Origin: Candidatus Rhodoferax randersensis
GTDB lineage: Bacteria > Pseudomonadota > Gammaproteobacteria > Burkholderiales > Burkholderiaceae_C
Reading direction: 5' to 3'
NCBI GenBank assembly: GCA_016718155.1
Contig: JADKEH010000013.1
Location: 120,253-184,252, forward strand
Length of the DNA: 64,000 bases
Shown here piece by piece: positions 16,933-25,210 of the stretch (its first letter is position 1; each line of letters begins with the position of its first letter). Under the pieces are notes generated by a model. The model worked only from the letters and a program-made list of their open reading frames with translations, was not told the origin of the DNA and searched no databases. Both the position numbers and the translations under genes were made by a program.

Positions 16933-18342
16933 ATGAGCCAGCTTGCCACTCCCGGCGAAATCGAAAACACCACCTTTGATGAAATCAGGCTTGGCCAGAG
17001 CGCGCGCTCCGTGCGCACGCTGTCCTTGCATGACATTCAGGCGTTCGCGGCGGTGTCGGGCGATACCAACCCGGCCCACCTCGATCCGGTTTATGCCAAT
17101 GCCACCTTGTTTCACGGCGTGATCGCGCATGGCATGTGGGGTGGGGCGCTGATATCCGCCTTGTTGGGCACCGAGTTTCCGGGGCCTGGCACGATTTATC
17201 TGGAGCAGGATCTGCATTTCATCAAGCCGGTTCGCATTGGCGACACGCTGACGGTGACCGTGACCGTGGTTGCCAAAGACGACGAACGAGGGCGGGTGGA
17301 CCTCGACTGTCAGGTGCTGAACCAGAAGGGCGACCGCGTGCTGCATGGCATGGCGCGCGTGTTGGCACCTACCCAGAAGGTGCGCCGCCTGCGCCCGAGC
17401 GCCCCCAACATTCAATTGTTCGATCCGACTGCGCGGCTCGCGGAGCTGCTCAAACGTGGGGACGGCCTGGCGCCGGTGCGCTGTGGCATCGTGCATCCCT
17501 GTGACGCCCCCTCGTTGCGGGGCGCGCTGGAGGCGGCGCGGCTGGGCCTGATCGAGCCGATTCTGATTGGCCCCGAAGCCAAATTGCGTGAACTGGCGGA
17601 GCAAGAAAGCATCGACCTGCGCGGCGTCGTCATCGAGAACGTGCCCCATAGCCATGCCGCAGCCAGTCGGGCTGCCGAAATGGCGTCCGCCAAACAGGTC
17701 GAGGCGCTGATGAAAGGCAGCCTGCATACCGATGAGTTGATTCATGCCGTGGTGTCCACGCCGGACTTGCGCACGCGTCGAAGAATGTCGCACGTGTTCC
17801 GGTTTGACGTACCGACCTATGCCAAGCCACTGCTGTTGACCGACGCGGCCCTGAACATCCGCCCGACCTTGGCCGAGAAGGCCGACATTGTGCAGAACGC
17901 CATCTGGTTTGCCCGCCTGATGGGGACCGCGCTGCCGAAGGTGGCGATTCTGTCGGCGGTGGAAACCGTCAACCCCAACATTCCGTCCACGCTGGATGCC
18001 GCCGCGCTGTGCAAGATGGCGCATCGCGGCCAAATCTCCGGCGCTGTGCTGGATGGTCCACTGGCTTTTGACAACGCGATCTCGCCCCACGCGGCGCGTA
18101 TCAAACAGATCGACTCCGAGGTCGCGGGCGACGCCGACATCCTGGTGGTGCCGGATCTGGAATCGGGCAACATGCTCGGCAAGCAGTTGGAGTATCTGGG
18201 TGGTGCCACGGCGTCGGGCATTGTTTTGGGTGCGCGCGTGCCCATTGCCCTGACCAGCCGCGCTGACGGCGTGTCCACGCGCGTGGCGTCGGCCCTGCTG
18301 GTCAAACTGAGTGCCCACCACAACCGCATGGTTCAACCTTGA
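16933..18342 (+). CDS. pta: bifunctional MaoC-type enoyl-CoA hydratase/phosphate acetyltransferase
   Basis: 469 residues. The first ~140 form a MaoC hot-dog domain (FAAVSGDTNPAHLD, then FHGVIAHGMW with its Asp/His active-site pair). The remainder (~165-465) is a phosphate acetyl/butyryltransferase domain. This fusion is well known in proteobacteria and normally stands directly before acetate kinase, as here. The transferase interconverts acetyl-CoA (or another acyl-CoA) and acyl phosphate. The role of the hydratase domain is unclear. The gene lies 67 bp after the dikinase-like gene behind AGGAG, so it may share its transcript. Anaerobic or low-oxygen ATP production, or PHB-linked acyl-CoA overflow, is a reasonable inference. 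Confidence 0.87.
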   Translation: MSQLATPGEIENTTFDEIRLGQSARSVRTLSLHDIQAFAAVSGDTNPAHLDPVYANATLFHGVIAHGMWGGALISALLGTEFPGPGTIYLEQDLHFIKPVRIGDTLTVTVTVVAKDDERGRVDLDCQVLNQKGDRVLHGMARVLAPTQKVRRLRPSAPNIQLFDPTARLAELLKRGDGLAPVRCGIVHPCDAPSLRGALEAARLGLIEPILIGPEAKLRELAEQESIDLRGVVIENVPHSHAAASRAAEMASAKQVEALMKGSLHTDELIHAVVSTPDLRTRRRMSHVFRFDVPTYAKPLLLTDAALNIRPTLAEKADIVQNAIWFARLMGTALPKVAILSAVETVNPNIPSTLDAAALCKMAHRGQISGAVLDGPLAFDNAISPHAARIKQIDSEVAGDADILVVPDLESGNMLGKQLEYLGGATASGIVLGARVPIALTSRADGVSTRVASALLVKLSAHHNRMVQP

Positions 18343-18447
18343 TGCCTGACTGCGGTGGTGACTCGGCCCCAATGCTCAGCTCATGAGCGACGTGCCGGGC
18401 CGCCCCAAGCAAGCTCGCGCCGCAGTGCGCAGCACGAAGGTACTCCA

Positions 18448-19647
18448 GTGAATATCCTCGCGGTCAACGCCGGTTCATCGAGCCTCAAGTTTGCCGTTCA
18501 CCCCGTTTTGCTCGGGGTTGCCCGGCCGGCTGCGCTGGTGGGCAGCATCGAGGGCATGGAGTCGGATGAGCCAGCTCGCTTGACGGCCCGAATCGGCGAG
18601 CGGTTTCATCACGAGGTGCTTGAAGGTGGGGCTACCGATCCGTTTGAACAGGCCATTGCCACCCTGCAAGGTTTGCTGCGGCGGGAGTCTGCGGGTAACG
18701 CGATGCAGGCTGTGCAGGCGGTGGCGCACCGCGTGGTGCATGGTGGCGACCTGTTTCGTGAAGCGGTGCTGGTGACCGAGCCAGTGTTACAGCAACTCGC
18801 AAGCCTGTCTGCATTGGCGCCTTTGCATCAGCCGCACAATATTCTGGGGCTACGCGCTTTTGGCCAGGCCTTTGCGCACGTGCCGCAAGTGGCCTGTTTC
18901 GACACGGCGTTCCATGTCGACATGCCCGAGGTCGAATACCGCTTTGCGCTGCCCCAGGCCATGGCGCGGCAAGGGATACGGCGTTATGGCTTCCATGGGC
19001 TCTCCTACCAGTATGTCGCCCGGACCCTGGGCAGCCGGTCTGATCGCGCGCAGGCTCGCGTGGTCATGGCCCATCTGGGCAATGGCGCCAGCCTTTGCGC
19101 CATGCTGGATGGCAAGAGCCAGGCCACCACCATGGGCTTCTCGGCGCTGGATGGTTTGATGATGGGCACGCGCAGCGGCTCTCTGGACGCGGGGGTGCTG
19201 CTGCACCTGCAGGCTCAGGGCTGGGATCACGCGCAGTTGCAGGACTTGCTGTACCGTCAGAGCGGTTTGCTGGGCGTATCGGGGTTGTCGGCCGATATGC
19301 GCCGCCTGCGGGACAGCGACCAGCCGCAGGCCAGGCTGGCCATCGACATGTTCACCTACCGTGTGACGCGTGAGTGCGGAGCCATGGTGGCCTGCATTGG
19401 CGGCCTGGACCTGCTGGCGTTTACCGGCGGCATCGGTGAACACGATCCGGTTTTGCGCGCCGCCGTCTGTGGGCGCTTGGCGTTTCTGGGGGTCCGCCTC
19501 GACCCAGACCGAAACGTCCACGCCACGGGCGACCAGGCGGCCCGTCTGGATGCACCGGACAGCTCGGTCGAGGTTTGGGTGGTGCCAACCGATGAAGGCC
19601 GCGTGGCCGCGCAGATGGCGGCCACCCTGCTGGGTGTCGCCGCGTGA
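18448..19647 (+). CDS. ackA: acetate kinase
   Basis: 399 residues with a GTG start at 18448 behind GAAGG. The family landmarks are present: NILAVNAGSSSLKF at the N-terminus, HRVVHGG near 92, FDTAFH near 152, YGFHGLSYQY near 180, HLGNGAS near 210 and TGGIGEHDP near 330. The enzyme converts acetyl phosphate plus ADP to acetate plus ATP. With the Pta domain upstream it completes the acetyl-CoA to acetate pathway. The 105-bp space from pta has no obvious terminator. It is the last gene of the locus before the decayed island. Confidence 0.93.
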   Translation: MNILAVNAGSSSLKFAVHPVLLGVARPAALVGSIEGMESDEPARLTARIGERFHHEVLEGGATDPFEQAIATLQGLLRRESAGNAMQAVQAVAHRVVHGGDLFREAVLVTEPVLQQLASLSALAPLHQPHNILGLRAFGQAFAHVPQVACFDTAFHVDMPEVEYRFALPQAMARQGIRRYGFHGLSYQYVARTLGSRSDRAQARVVMAHLGNGASLCAMLDGKSQATTMGFSALDGLMMGTRSGSLDAGVLLHLQAQGWDHAQLQDLLYRQSGLLGVSGLSADMRRLRDSDQPQARLAIDMFTYRVTRECGAMVACIGGLDLLAFTGGIGEHDPVLRAAVCGRLAFLGVRLDPDRNVHATGDQAARLDAPDSSVEVWVVPTDEGRVAAQMAATLLGVAA

Positions 19648-20079
19648 GGCGGGCACTCAGGGTACCGAGGTCGGTGCGCTGGTGTGTGCTGTCTGTTCCC
19701 AAGCCGCCGCGCCATTTTGGCTTACAGTTTGCAACGCACGGCCCACTTTCAGCCGCCGCCGGTTCCGCGCAAACGCACACGCATCCACACGCGGGTGGGC
19801 ACCTGGGTAGGCACAAGGCAGGGCAGCCAGCGGCTGCCAACCCCCAATCCACGTCCAAACCCTACAAAGCACGCCACCCCCGAGCGCACGCTGCTGTACC
19901 CAACCATTCCCGAGCACTTCGTGAGCTCGCACGCGCTCGCTTGTTGCGGACAGTTCGACGGCCAGGGCGACCTATATCCAGCCCAACGCACCTGCGACGC
20001 AGCCAGCGCATCACCAAGTTGCTCCTGAATTGATAGCTGCTTGTGGGCATCGGACGCGCGCAAAGGGCATATTTTGCAC
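19648..20079. other. 430-bp region without convincing gene
   Basis: Both strands give only Cys/Arg/Trp-rich frames typical of non-coding GC-rich DNA. The right end has TGAATTGATAGCTGCTTGTG near 20025, resembling a dispersed Comamonadaceae intergenic repeat as I recall it. No terminator hairpin with a T-tract follows ackA. It marks the left edge of the decayed island. Confidence 0.5.
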
Positions 20080-20449
20080 TCAAACCAGGCCCACAGATGC
20101 ATGACCGTTGCCCACCGGGTTCAGCTGAAATTGTCCATCGCCACTGGGGTAGCTCACGTGCCCACCGCCGCCCAGAATGGCTTGCGGGGCCACGCCCAAA
20201 GTTGCCACAAACTGATCAAAGCTGGAGTAGCGCGAGGTCTGCGCACTGACGTCGTTGTTGGACAGCAGCACATGCCCGGCCCAGGGGCCTTCCGGGGGCA
20301 GCATCCAGTAACTGGCGTCGCCCGGTATTTTGCCAAACGCAATGGCGCTGCGCACCCACGCCGGCAACTCGTCCGGGTCATCCTGAAAATCAACGCTGGT
20401 GAGCCAATCCACCATTTCACCGCTGGCATCTTCCCATTGGGTTGGGGGC
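20080..20449 (-). pseudogene. truncated hypothetical gene, C-terminal fragment, 5' end removed at the IS4-family element
   Basis: On the minus strand a protein-like frame runs from the edge of the IS element to TGA at 20080, about 120 codons. It includes QWEDASGEMVDWLTSVDFQ, WMLPPEGPWAGHVLLSNND and RYSSFDQFVATLG. The upstream part is missing because the IS element begins at 20454, so this is a 3' remnant. The short aromatic blocks faintly resemble SUKH/SMI1-KNR4 immunity-type proteins, but the family was not firmly recognised. An internal ATG at 20415 could still express ~110 residues, without a good ribosome site. Confidence 0.5.
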
Positions 20450-20453
20450 AGAA

Positions 20454-21629
20454 ATCAGTAGTGTCCGGTCAACATAGACCGATTTCGTAGAGAAGCCAAT
20501 AACCACGCGGGTTAGCAGCCGGTTTTATTTGGTGCCGATTTGAACCTCGACACCGGTTTTGTGAGTAGTTTCCCCAGATTGACTTTTTTGGGGATTGCTC
20601 ATGAATCTTGGCAAGACACTGTTTGCCAAATTGATGGAGTTTGTGCCGTGGAGCAGCTTCGCCCGCATCGTGGCGCGCTACTCGGGCGACGCGCGTGTCG
20701 CGGTGCTGCCATGCACGGAGCACTTTCCGATCATGGCCAACGCGCAACTCACCTGGTGCGAGTCCTTGCGCGACATCGAGGCCACGCTGGGCACCAAACA
20801 TCGCAGGCAAAGTCTATGCACTGGACTCCAGCACCATCGACCTGTGTCTGTCCTTGTTCGATTGGGCACCGTTTCGCACGACCAAGGCCGCCATCAAGTT
20901 GCATACGCTGCTCGATTTGCGCGGCTGTATCCCCAGCTTCATTCACATCAGCGACGGCCACAGCTGGGCGATGTCAACGTGCTCGACATCTTGCCCATCG
21001 AAGCGGGGTCGTTCTACATCAAGGATCGGGGTTACCTGGACTTTGCACGGCTGTGTGCGATGCATCAGGCTGGCGTCTTCTTCGTCACCCGAGCCAAGTC
21101 CAACTTCAATGCCCGGCGTGTGTACTCGGCCAAGGTCGACAAAGCCACTGGCGTGGCATGCGATCAGTCGGTCGCACTCAACGGACAAAAGAGCGCGAGC
21201 GACTACCCCGAGCATTTGCGCCGGGTGCGTTTCAAAGACCCTGACACCGGCAAGACGCTGGTGTTCTTGACCAACAACACGACGCTGCCCGCGCCGGTGA
21301 TCGCCCAGCTTTACAAGAACCGCTGGCAGGTGGAATTGTTCTTCAAGTGGATCAAGCAGCATTTGCGGATCAAGAAATTCCTGGGCAACAGCGAGAACGC
21401 GGTGAAGACGCAGGTGTGGTGCGCTATCGCCACCTACGTGCTGATCGCCATCGTCAAGAAGGAGCTTCACCTCGATGCCTCGCTTTACACTTGTCTACAG
21501 ATTTTGTCGGTGTCGGTTTTCGAGAAAACTCTTATTTCATGCGCCTTGCAGACCGATGGCTACAAAACCGCCGAGACCCCCGTCTCTAAGCAATTGATTT
21601 TGTTCGGGTTTTGACCGGACACTACTGAT
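20454..21629 (+). mobile_element. IS4-family insertion sequence, degenerate
   Basis: The element is bounded by perfect 19-bp inverted repeats ATCAGTAGTGTCCGGTCAA at 20454-20472 and 21611-21629. It is 1176 bp and carries one transposase frame on the plus strand. Size and ends fit the IS4 family group with an N-terminal DUF4372 domain. No clear target duplication could be read at the edges. Different gene fragments lie on the two sides, suggesting insertion was followed by deletion. Confidence 0.85.
20601..21614 (+). pseudogene. IS4-family transposase with internal deletion and compensating frameshift
   Basis: The N-terminus (MNLGKTLFAKLMEFVPW, then LRDIEATLG) is DUF4372-like and the C-terminus has DRGYLDF (second catalytic Asp) and the Y2-R3-E-6-K signature YKNRWQVELFFKWIK. 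Between about 20795 and 20965 the genuine homology (VYALDSSTIDLCL with the first catalytic Asp, and IHISDGHSW) lies in a different frame. The segment expected just before it is missing. A deletion shifts the frame and a second small indel restores it, leaving a 338-codon open frame with a scrambled centre. The product should be inactive. Confidence 0.85.
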
Positions 21630-21709
21630 CCGTGACTGAAAAGCTGCCTCTCGCCAACGCTGGCCGTGTGATCCCCGTGCTGAAGCTGGTGTTCAGCCCG
21701 AAAGACTGA
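21630..21709 (+). pseudogene. 3' end of an interrupted gene (~25 codons)
   Basis: Right of the IS element the plus strand reads TEKLPLANAGRVIPVLKLVF then SPKD and a TGA at 21707-21709. The peptide is protein-like and has no start of its own, so it appears to be the last codons of a gene whose body was lost. It is directly followed by the hexamer repeat and a lipoprotein gene. The family is not recognised. Confidence 0.35.
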
Positions 21710-21731
21710 CCGCTGTTGCGGCGGGCTGACG

Positions 21732-21773
21732 CTGGAACTGCAACTGGAATTGGAATTGGAATTGGAGCTGGAA
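21732..21773 (+). repeat. degenerate hexanucleotide tandem repeat overlapping a ribosome site
   Basis: Seven successive hexamers read CTGGAA, CTGCAA, CTGGAA, TTGGAA, TTGGAA, TTGGAG, CTGGAA immediately before ATG at 21773. The last units supply the Shine-Dalgarno-like GGAG. Changes in copy number would alter spacing upstream of the start by six bases per unit without entering the coding frame. Confidence 0.8.
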
Positions 21774-22306
21774 TGAGGATTGCAATCATGCTGTTTTCAC
21801 TGCTTGGCCTGTTGGGCTGCGAGCCCCGAACGCAAAACCCGGAACAAGCCGGAGTGTCACAACCCCTGGCGTATCCAATGCTGCTGATTGGCCAGGCAAG
21901 CCTGGACGTACGCGACGACGAGCAATCGCTGATCTCAATCCCCGGCGCATCGAGTCTGAATCTGGTCGAGCGCGTGGTGCTGGATTCACGTGGCGATTTG
22001 TTCCATGTGACGCGCGCCACACCCGTGGCCGGACAGCCGTCGCCGCTGTGGAGCATGGGCACGCAAGCCCGCAATTACACCGTGATTCTGGCCCGGCAAA
22101 CGCGCCCCTCCTGGGCACAGGTTCAGCGGCTGGTGCTGGACCAACTCAGCGCTCCCAACAGCATTTGGGTTGGCAGCACCCAGGCCGCAGCCCGGGTGAA
22201 GGCACTCAGCGGGGTTACCGAGTTGATTGCTGCGAGCCGCCAGTCCTGGAACTGGAGCACTCCAGGTCACCAATCTGAGCCCGCAAATACCGAGCCACCA
22301 CGATGA
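21773..22306 (+). CDS. putative lipoprotein, unknown function
   Basis: 177 residues from ATG at 21773, with GGAG upstream inside the hexamer repeat. The N-terminus MRIAIMLFSLLGLLGCEP is a lipoprotein signal with the acylated Cys near residue 16. The mature part has a mixed alpha/beta-looking sequence with DVRDDEQSLISIPG and QARNYTVILARQ, and ends SWNWSTPGHQ with a polar tail. It follows directly after the 3' scrap of another gene. A short periplasmic lipoprotein behind a toxin-like gene would suit an immunity protein, but no toxin domain can be identified here. Confidence 0.6.
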   Translation: MRIAIMLFSLLGLLGCEPRTQNPEQAGVSQPLAYPMLLIGQASLDVRDDEQSLISIPGASSLNLVERVVLDSRGDLFHVTRATPVAGQPSPLWSMGTQARNYTVILARQTRPSWAQVQRLVLDQLSAPNSIWVGSTQAAARVKALSGVTELIAASRQSWNWSTPGHQSEPANTEPPR

Positions 22307-22484
22307 AATCAAAATGACCTTACGCAGTACAAGACAGACCTTAGGCAAATCAATCACTTTGGGACATCCACTGGCGGGCCAGAGATCGTTGCGCTAACTC
22401 GCGCAGGTCTAAAAGCACCGTCTCTTGGCGAGATCGGAGATTCGAAGTTTCGCTTGGTGTATTCAACTGAGGGCCTATGGCTGT

Positions 22485-22791
22485 ACGGCTCAAATAGCCG
22501 TGATCTTTGCCCGCGCCCGCTGTTGTGACTGTGGCCACGACTACTTTGTCGCCTTCTCCTGCAAAGGCCGGGGCGACTGCCCCTCGTGCGATACGCCAGC
22601 GCTGTGGAAACGGCAGCGCACCTCCGCGACCGCGTCTTCCCGCGCCTGCCGGTGCGCCAGTGGGTGCTGCTCAAGTGCCGAAACGTCTTCGCTACTTGAT
22701 GCAGCGTGACGGGGCGCCACTCGACATGGCGCTGCGCATCTTCCTGCGCGTTATTGGGCAAAGCCTGCAGACTCCGTGCGTCAATTGGTGA
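22485..22791 (+). pseudogene. IS91-family transposase, N-terminal fragment with frameshift
   Basis: The first part reads RCCDCGHDYFVAFSCKGRG then CPSC, the zinc-ribbon start of IS91-type (Y2/HUH) transposases. From about 22620 homology continues in another frame as PKRLRYLMQRDGAPLDMALR and IFLRVIGQSL, so at least one indel separates the blocks. Sequence then leaves the family at a TGA near 22791. The remainder of the transposase, including the catalytic tyrosines, is absent. Confidence 0.75.
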
Positions 22792-23135
22792 CCAACAAAA
22801 CCGGCGAGTTTGAATCGCTGCGGGATGACTCTGCGCACGGCATACGCCGCGCACCGCACATCACGCTCTGAAACACCAAACCCTGGTGGTGACCCCGGCA
22901 GGTGGGGCGGCAATGGCGTGATCCAGGTGGATTGAGGCCGCATTTGTGGTGCGATACTTGGCCCCATGTGGTTGAAATGCTTATCTGTGCCAACATCTCT
23001 TGGTCATCTAGCGCCCGTGATTATTGCGCAAGCAGCTACACAATATGTAGCAAAAAGACCTACCCCGCCGTCAGCGCATTACTCTAGCGTTTGCCGGTAT
23101 TGCTGCGGGTTAATGAGGTCGCTGCGCGTGCTCCC
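22792..23135. other. non-coding stretch between IS91 remnant and solute-binding gene
   Basis: Neither strand gives a protein-like frame. Base composition falls toward the right (AT-rich patch near 23000-23060), unlike the flanking GC-rich genes, suggesting imported or decayed DNA. No hairpin-plus-T terminator was seen. Confidence 0.45.
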
Positions 23136-23870
23136 CTAATGCGCCTTCAAGAGTGGGTTGCATCTGCCAATGGCCGCGTTGAATTGGGCCATGAATTCGG
23201 GCGGCTGGGTCGCGAGGTAGCGTTTGCTGACGTACACGCCCAGCGGCTTGTCTAGCGCCAAGGTGCTTCGGAGTTTGACGGGTTTGTCGTACTCGCGTAG
23301 CAGCTGCTCCATGACCAGGCGGTTGGCCAACACAGCATCCACCCTGGCATTTGATAGCAGTTGCAACAGCTGGACATTGACACGCGGTGGCGCAGTGGTT
23401 TGAAAGCCCTGCTCCACCAGCCAGTCCTGCATGTTGGCGCCTAGGAACGACGAAGTCATTGCAGAGGCTTTGAACTCGGCTGTTCCGGGCAAAAACCGGT
23501 TGTTGTCGAGTTGGTACCACATCCACTGCTGGGGTGCGATGGTGGCCGAGAGCACGGCATAGGTGTCCCGTGCGCTCGATTTAGACGCTGCAAAAAATGC
23601 ATCTGCCTCACCCATCTCCACCAGCAGCTGCGAGCGCTTCCAGGGGAAAAAATTTACCTGCACCGCGTGCCCCATGCGTTTGGTGGCACACAGCACCACG
23701 CGCACCGCCAAGCCGTCGGCTTGTCCTTGGGTGTTGAGGAAGCTGTAGGGTGGCAGATCATGGGTAGTCAAAAGCATGGGACTGGCGGCTGTGGCGGCTT
23801 TCACCACTCCAACTGCCAGCGCGAACGCGAGCATTGCGGAAGTACAAATGCGAGAAGACATGACAGGCAT
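23136..23870 (-). CDS. transporter substrate-binding-like periplasmic protein (SBP_bac_3 type)
   Basis: 244 residues with a Sec signal peptide (MLAFALAVGVVKAATAA). The mature sequence starts LLTTHDLPPYSFLNTQGQADGL, then FFPWKRSQLLVEMGEADAFF and GVYVSKRYLATQPPEF, the pattern of family 3 solute-binding proteins for polar amino acids or related signalling proteins. It is slightly short. No permease or ATPase gene is nearby, so it may be an orphan or sensor-like protein. ATG at 23870 or 23861 are both possible. Its promoter side runs into the G/C-only tract at 23901-24207, so upstream sequence is unreliable. Confidence 0.75.
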   Translation of the reverse strand: MPVMSSRICTSAMLAFALAVGVVKAATAASPMLLTTHDLPPYSFLNTQGQADGLAVRVVLCATKRMGHAVQVNFFPWKRSQLLVEMGEADAFFAASKSSARDTYAVLSATIAPQQWMWYQLDNNRFLPGTAEFKASAMTSSFLGANMQDWLVEQGFQTTAPPRVNVQLLQLLSNARVDAVLANRLVMEQLLREYDKPVKLRSTLALDKPLGVYVSKRYLATQPPEFMAQFNAAIGRCNPLLKAH

Positions 23871-23900
23871 TGTGGTGCGGTGGGTGACATAAATCCAGTG

Positions 23901-24207
23901 GCGGGCGGCCCCGGCGCGGGGGGCGCCGCCGCGGGCCGCGCGCCCCCCCGGGGGGGGGGGGGGGGGGGGCGGGGGGGGGGGGGGCGCGCCGGGGGGGGGG
24001 GCCGGGGCGGGGGGCGGGGCCCGCCGGCGGGGGTGGGGGGGGGGGGGGGGGCGGGGCGGGGCGGGGGGGGCGGGGGGGGGGGGCGGGCGGGGGGGGGGGG
24101 GCGGGGGGGGGGGGGGTCGGGGGGGGGGGGGGGGGGGGCGGCCGGGGCGCGCCCGGGGGGGGGGGGGCGCCCGGGGGGGCCCCCCCGCCGGGGGGGGCCC
24201 CCCCGGG
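23901..24207. other. ~300-bp G/C-only low-complexity tract, probable sequencing artefact
   Basis: Almost every base from 23901 to 24207 is G or C, with long G runs and only isolated T. No biological element of this composition is known to me. Similar but shorter tracts occur at 40767-40798 and 48932-48980. Long G runs are a known failure mode of two-colour short-read chemistry and of poorly supported consensus. The join between the solute-binding gene and the IS91 fragment should therefore not be trusted. Confidence 0.8.
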
Positions 24208-24215
24208 ATCAAGGC

Positions 24216-24816
24216 ACCGCTGTCTTCCCCCGCCTGCGGTGCGCCAGTGGGTGCTTTCTGTGCCACCAGTGACCAGAGCTGCGCCAAGGCAGACGAGTTG
24301 CATCTCACGCCGCTGGAGCTGATTGATCGCATCGCAGCGCTGGTGCCGCCGCCACGCACCCACCGGCATCGCTACTTCGGCGTGCTGGCACCAAACTCGC
24401 CACTCAGGGCTGCGGTAACGGCGCTGGCCCAGGCCGCACCGACGCAACCGGTCACGGCGCAAGCCGAGCCAGCCAGCACGGGTGTGGGCGTGGGTGTGGG
24501 TGTGGGCGCATTTGGGGTTGTGCAGCAAGGCGACGCACTTCCAACCCAGGCCGACCCTGCCGAGCCGGTGCCGCCCAAGCGCCCAGCGCACTACCTGTGG
24601 GCGGTGCTGATCGCCCGCATCTACGAGGTATTCCCGCTGCTGTGTCCGAACTGCGGGGGGCAGATGCGTTTGATCGCCTTTGTCACCGAGGGCACACAAA
24701 TCGAGAAGATACTGAACCACATCGGGGTGAGTCTGATCCCCCGCACATCAGCCCGGCATGTGGGCCACCGCTGTGGGAGGGTTGTGACGTGCAGGTGGAT
24801 GACGGGGTGCAAAGCG
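24216..24816 (+). pseudogene. IS91-family transposase, internally deleted C-terminal fragment
   Basis: A short remnant of the region also seen at 22636-22680 (GTGCGCCAGTGGGTGCT, encoding VRQWVLS) is joined directly to the C-terminal part: LTPLELIDRIAALVPPPR, HRYFGVLAPNSPLR, a Gly-Val dipeptide run and YEVFPLLCPNCGGQMRLIAF. After ILNHIGV a frameshift near 24725 moves the expected SPACGPPLWEGCD ending to another frame. Homology stops at about 24815, where a serA-like fragment begins on the other strand. Confidence 0.8.
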
Positions 24817-24928
24817 ATGTGTTTACTTTCCAATGCGCCAGCCAGCGCAGCAATGTCCACACAGGTGCCGCGCGCGGCGTTGATGAACACGCTGCCGGGC
24901 TTCATGGCGGCAAACTGCGGCAGCACGC
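24815..24928 (-). pseudogene. fragment of a D-3-phosphoglycerate dehydrogenase-like gene
   Basis: The minus strand reads LPQFAAMKPGSVFINAARG then TCVDIAALAGALESKHI, matching the NAD-domain segment of SerA-type 2-hydroxyacid dehydrogenases (MKPG-x-x-x-INxxRG-x-x-VD). Only ~38 codons remain. One side is cut by the IS91 remnant and the other by the toxin gene end, so it is a scar of earlier rearrangement. Confidence 0.65.
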
Positions 24929-25210
24929 CTAAACCGGCCACTGCTGCGAGCTGTGCAGCAGTCGGATAACTTCGATACGCGAGCCTTTGACACGGTAGAT
25001 CACGACAAACGGCGTGCGGCTGATCACCAGCTCGCGGGTGCCTCTCAAACGCCCTGGCCGTCCCATTTGAGGGTGTTGCATCAGCATGTCGACCTGATGC
25101 TCAATCTCCTCGTCTTGGCTAATTGCGGCTAATGGGTTGTCCTGAGCGATATAGTCCAGTTGCTCAAACCGATTGGTGCTCGCCACTGGTAGCCACTCGA
25201 TGCTTTTCAA
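24929..25210 (-). CDS. RelE/ParE-family toxin
   Basis: About 93 residues, starting with TTG at 25210 that overlaps the antitoxin TGA (TTGA); a GTG at 25240 would add ten residues. SIEWLPVASTNRFEQLDYI at the start, HPQMGRPGRLRGTRELVI in the middle and TPFVVIYRVKGSRIEVIRLLH at the end are the typical helix pair and beta strands of RelE/ParE-fold toxins. These cleave ribosome-bound mRNA or poison gyrase; the sequence looks more ParE-like. Its last codons join the serA scar, so the module probably arrived with the rearrangement. Confidence 0.85.
   Translation of the reverse strand: MKSIEWLPVASTNRFEQLDYIAQDNPLAAISQDEEIEHQVDMLMQHPQMGRPGRLRGTRELVISRTPFVVIYRVKGSRIEVIRLLHSSQQWPV

Noticed and set aside
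23905..24720. Long Pro- and Gly-rich frames on both strands through 24 kb
   Set aside because: They are translations of the G/C-only tract and the IS91 fragment, not a collagen-like or proline-rich protein.
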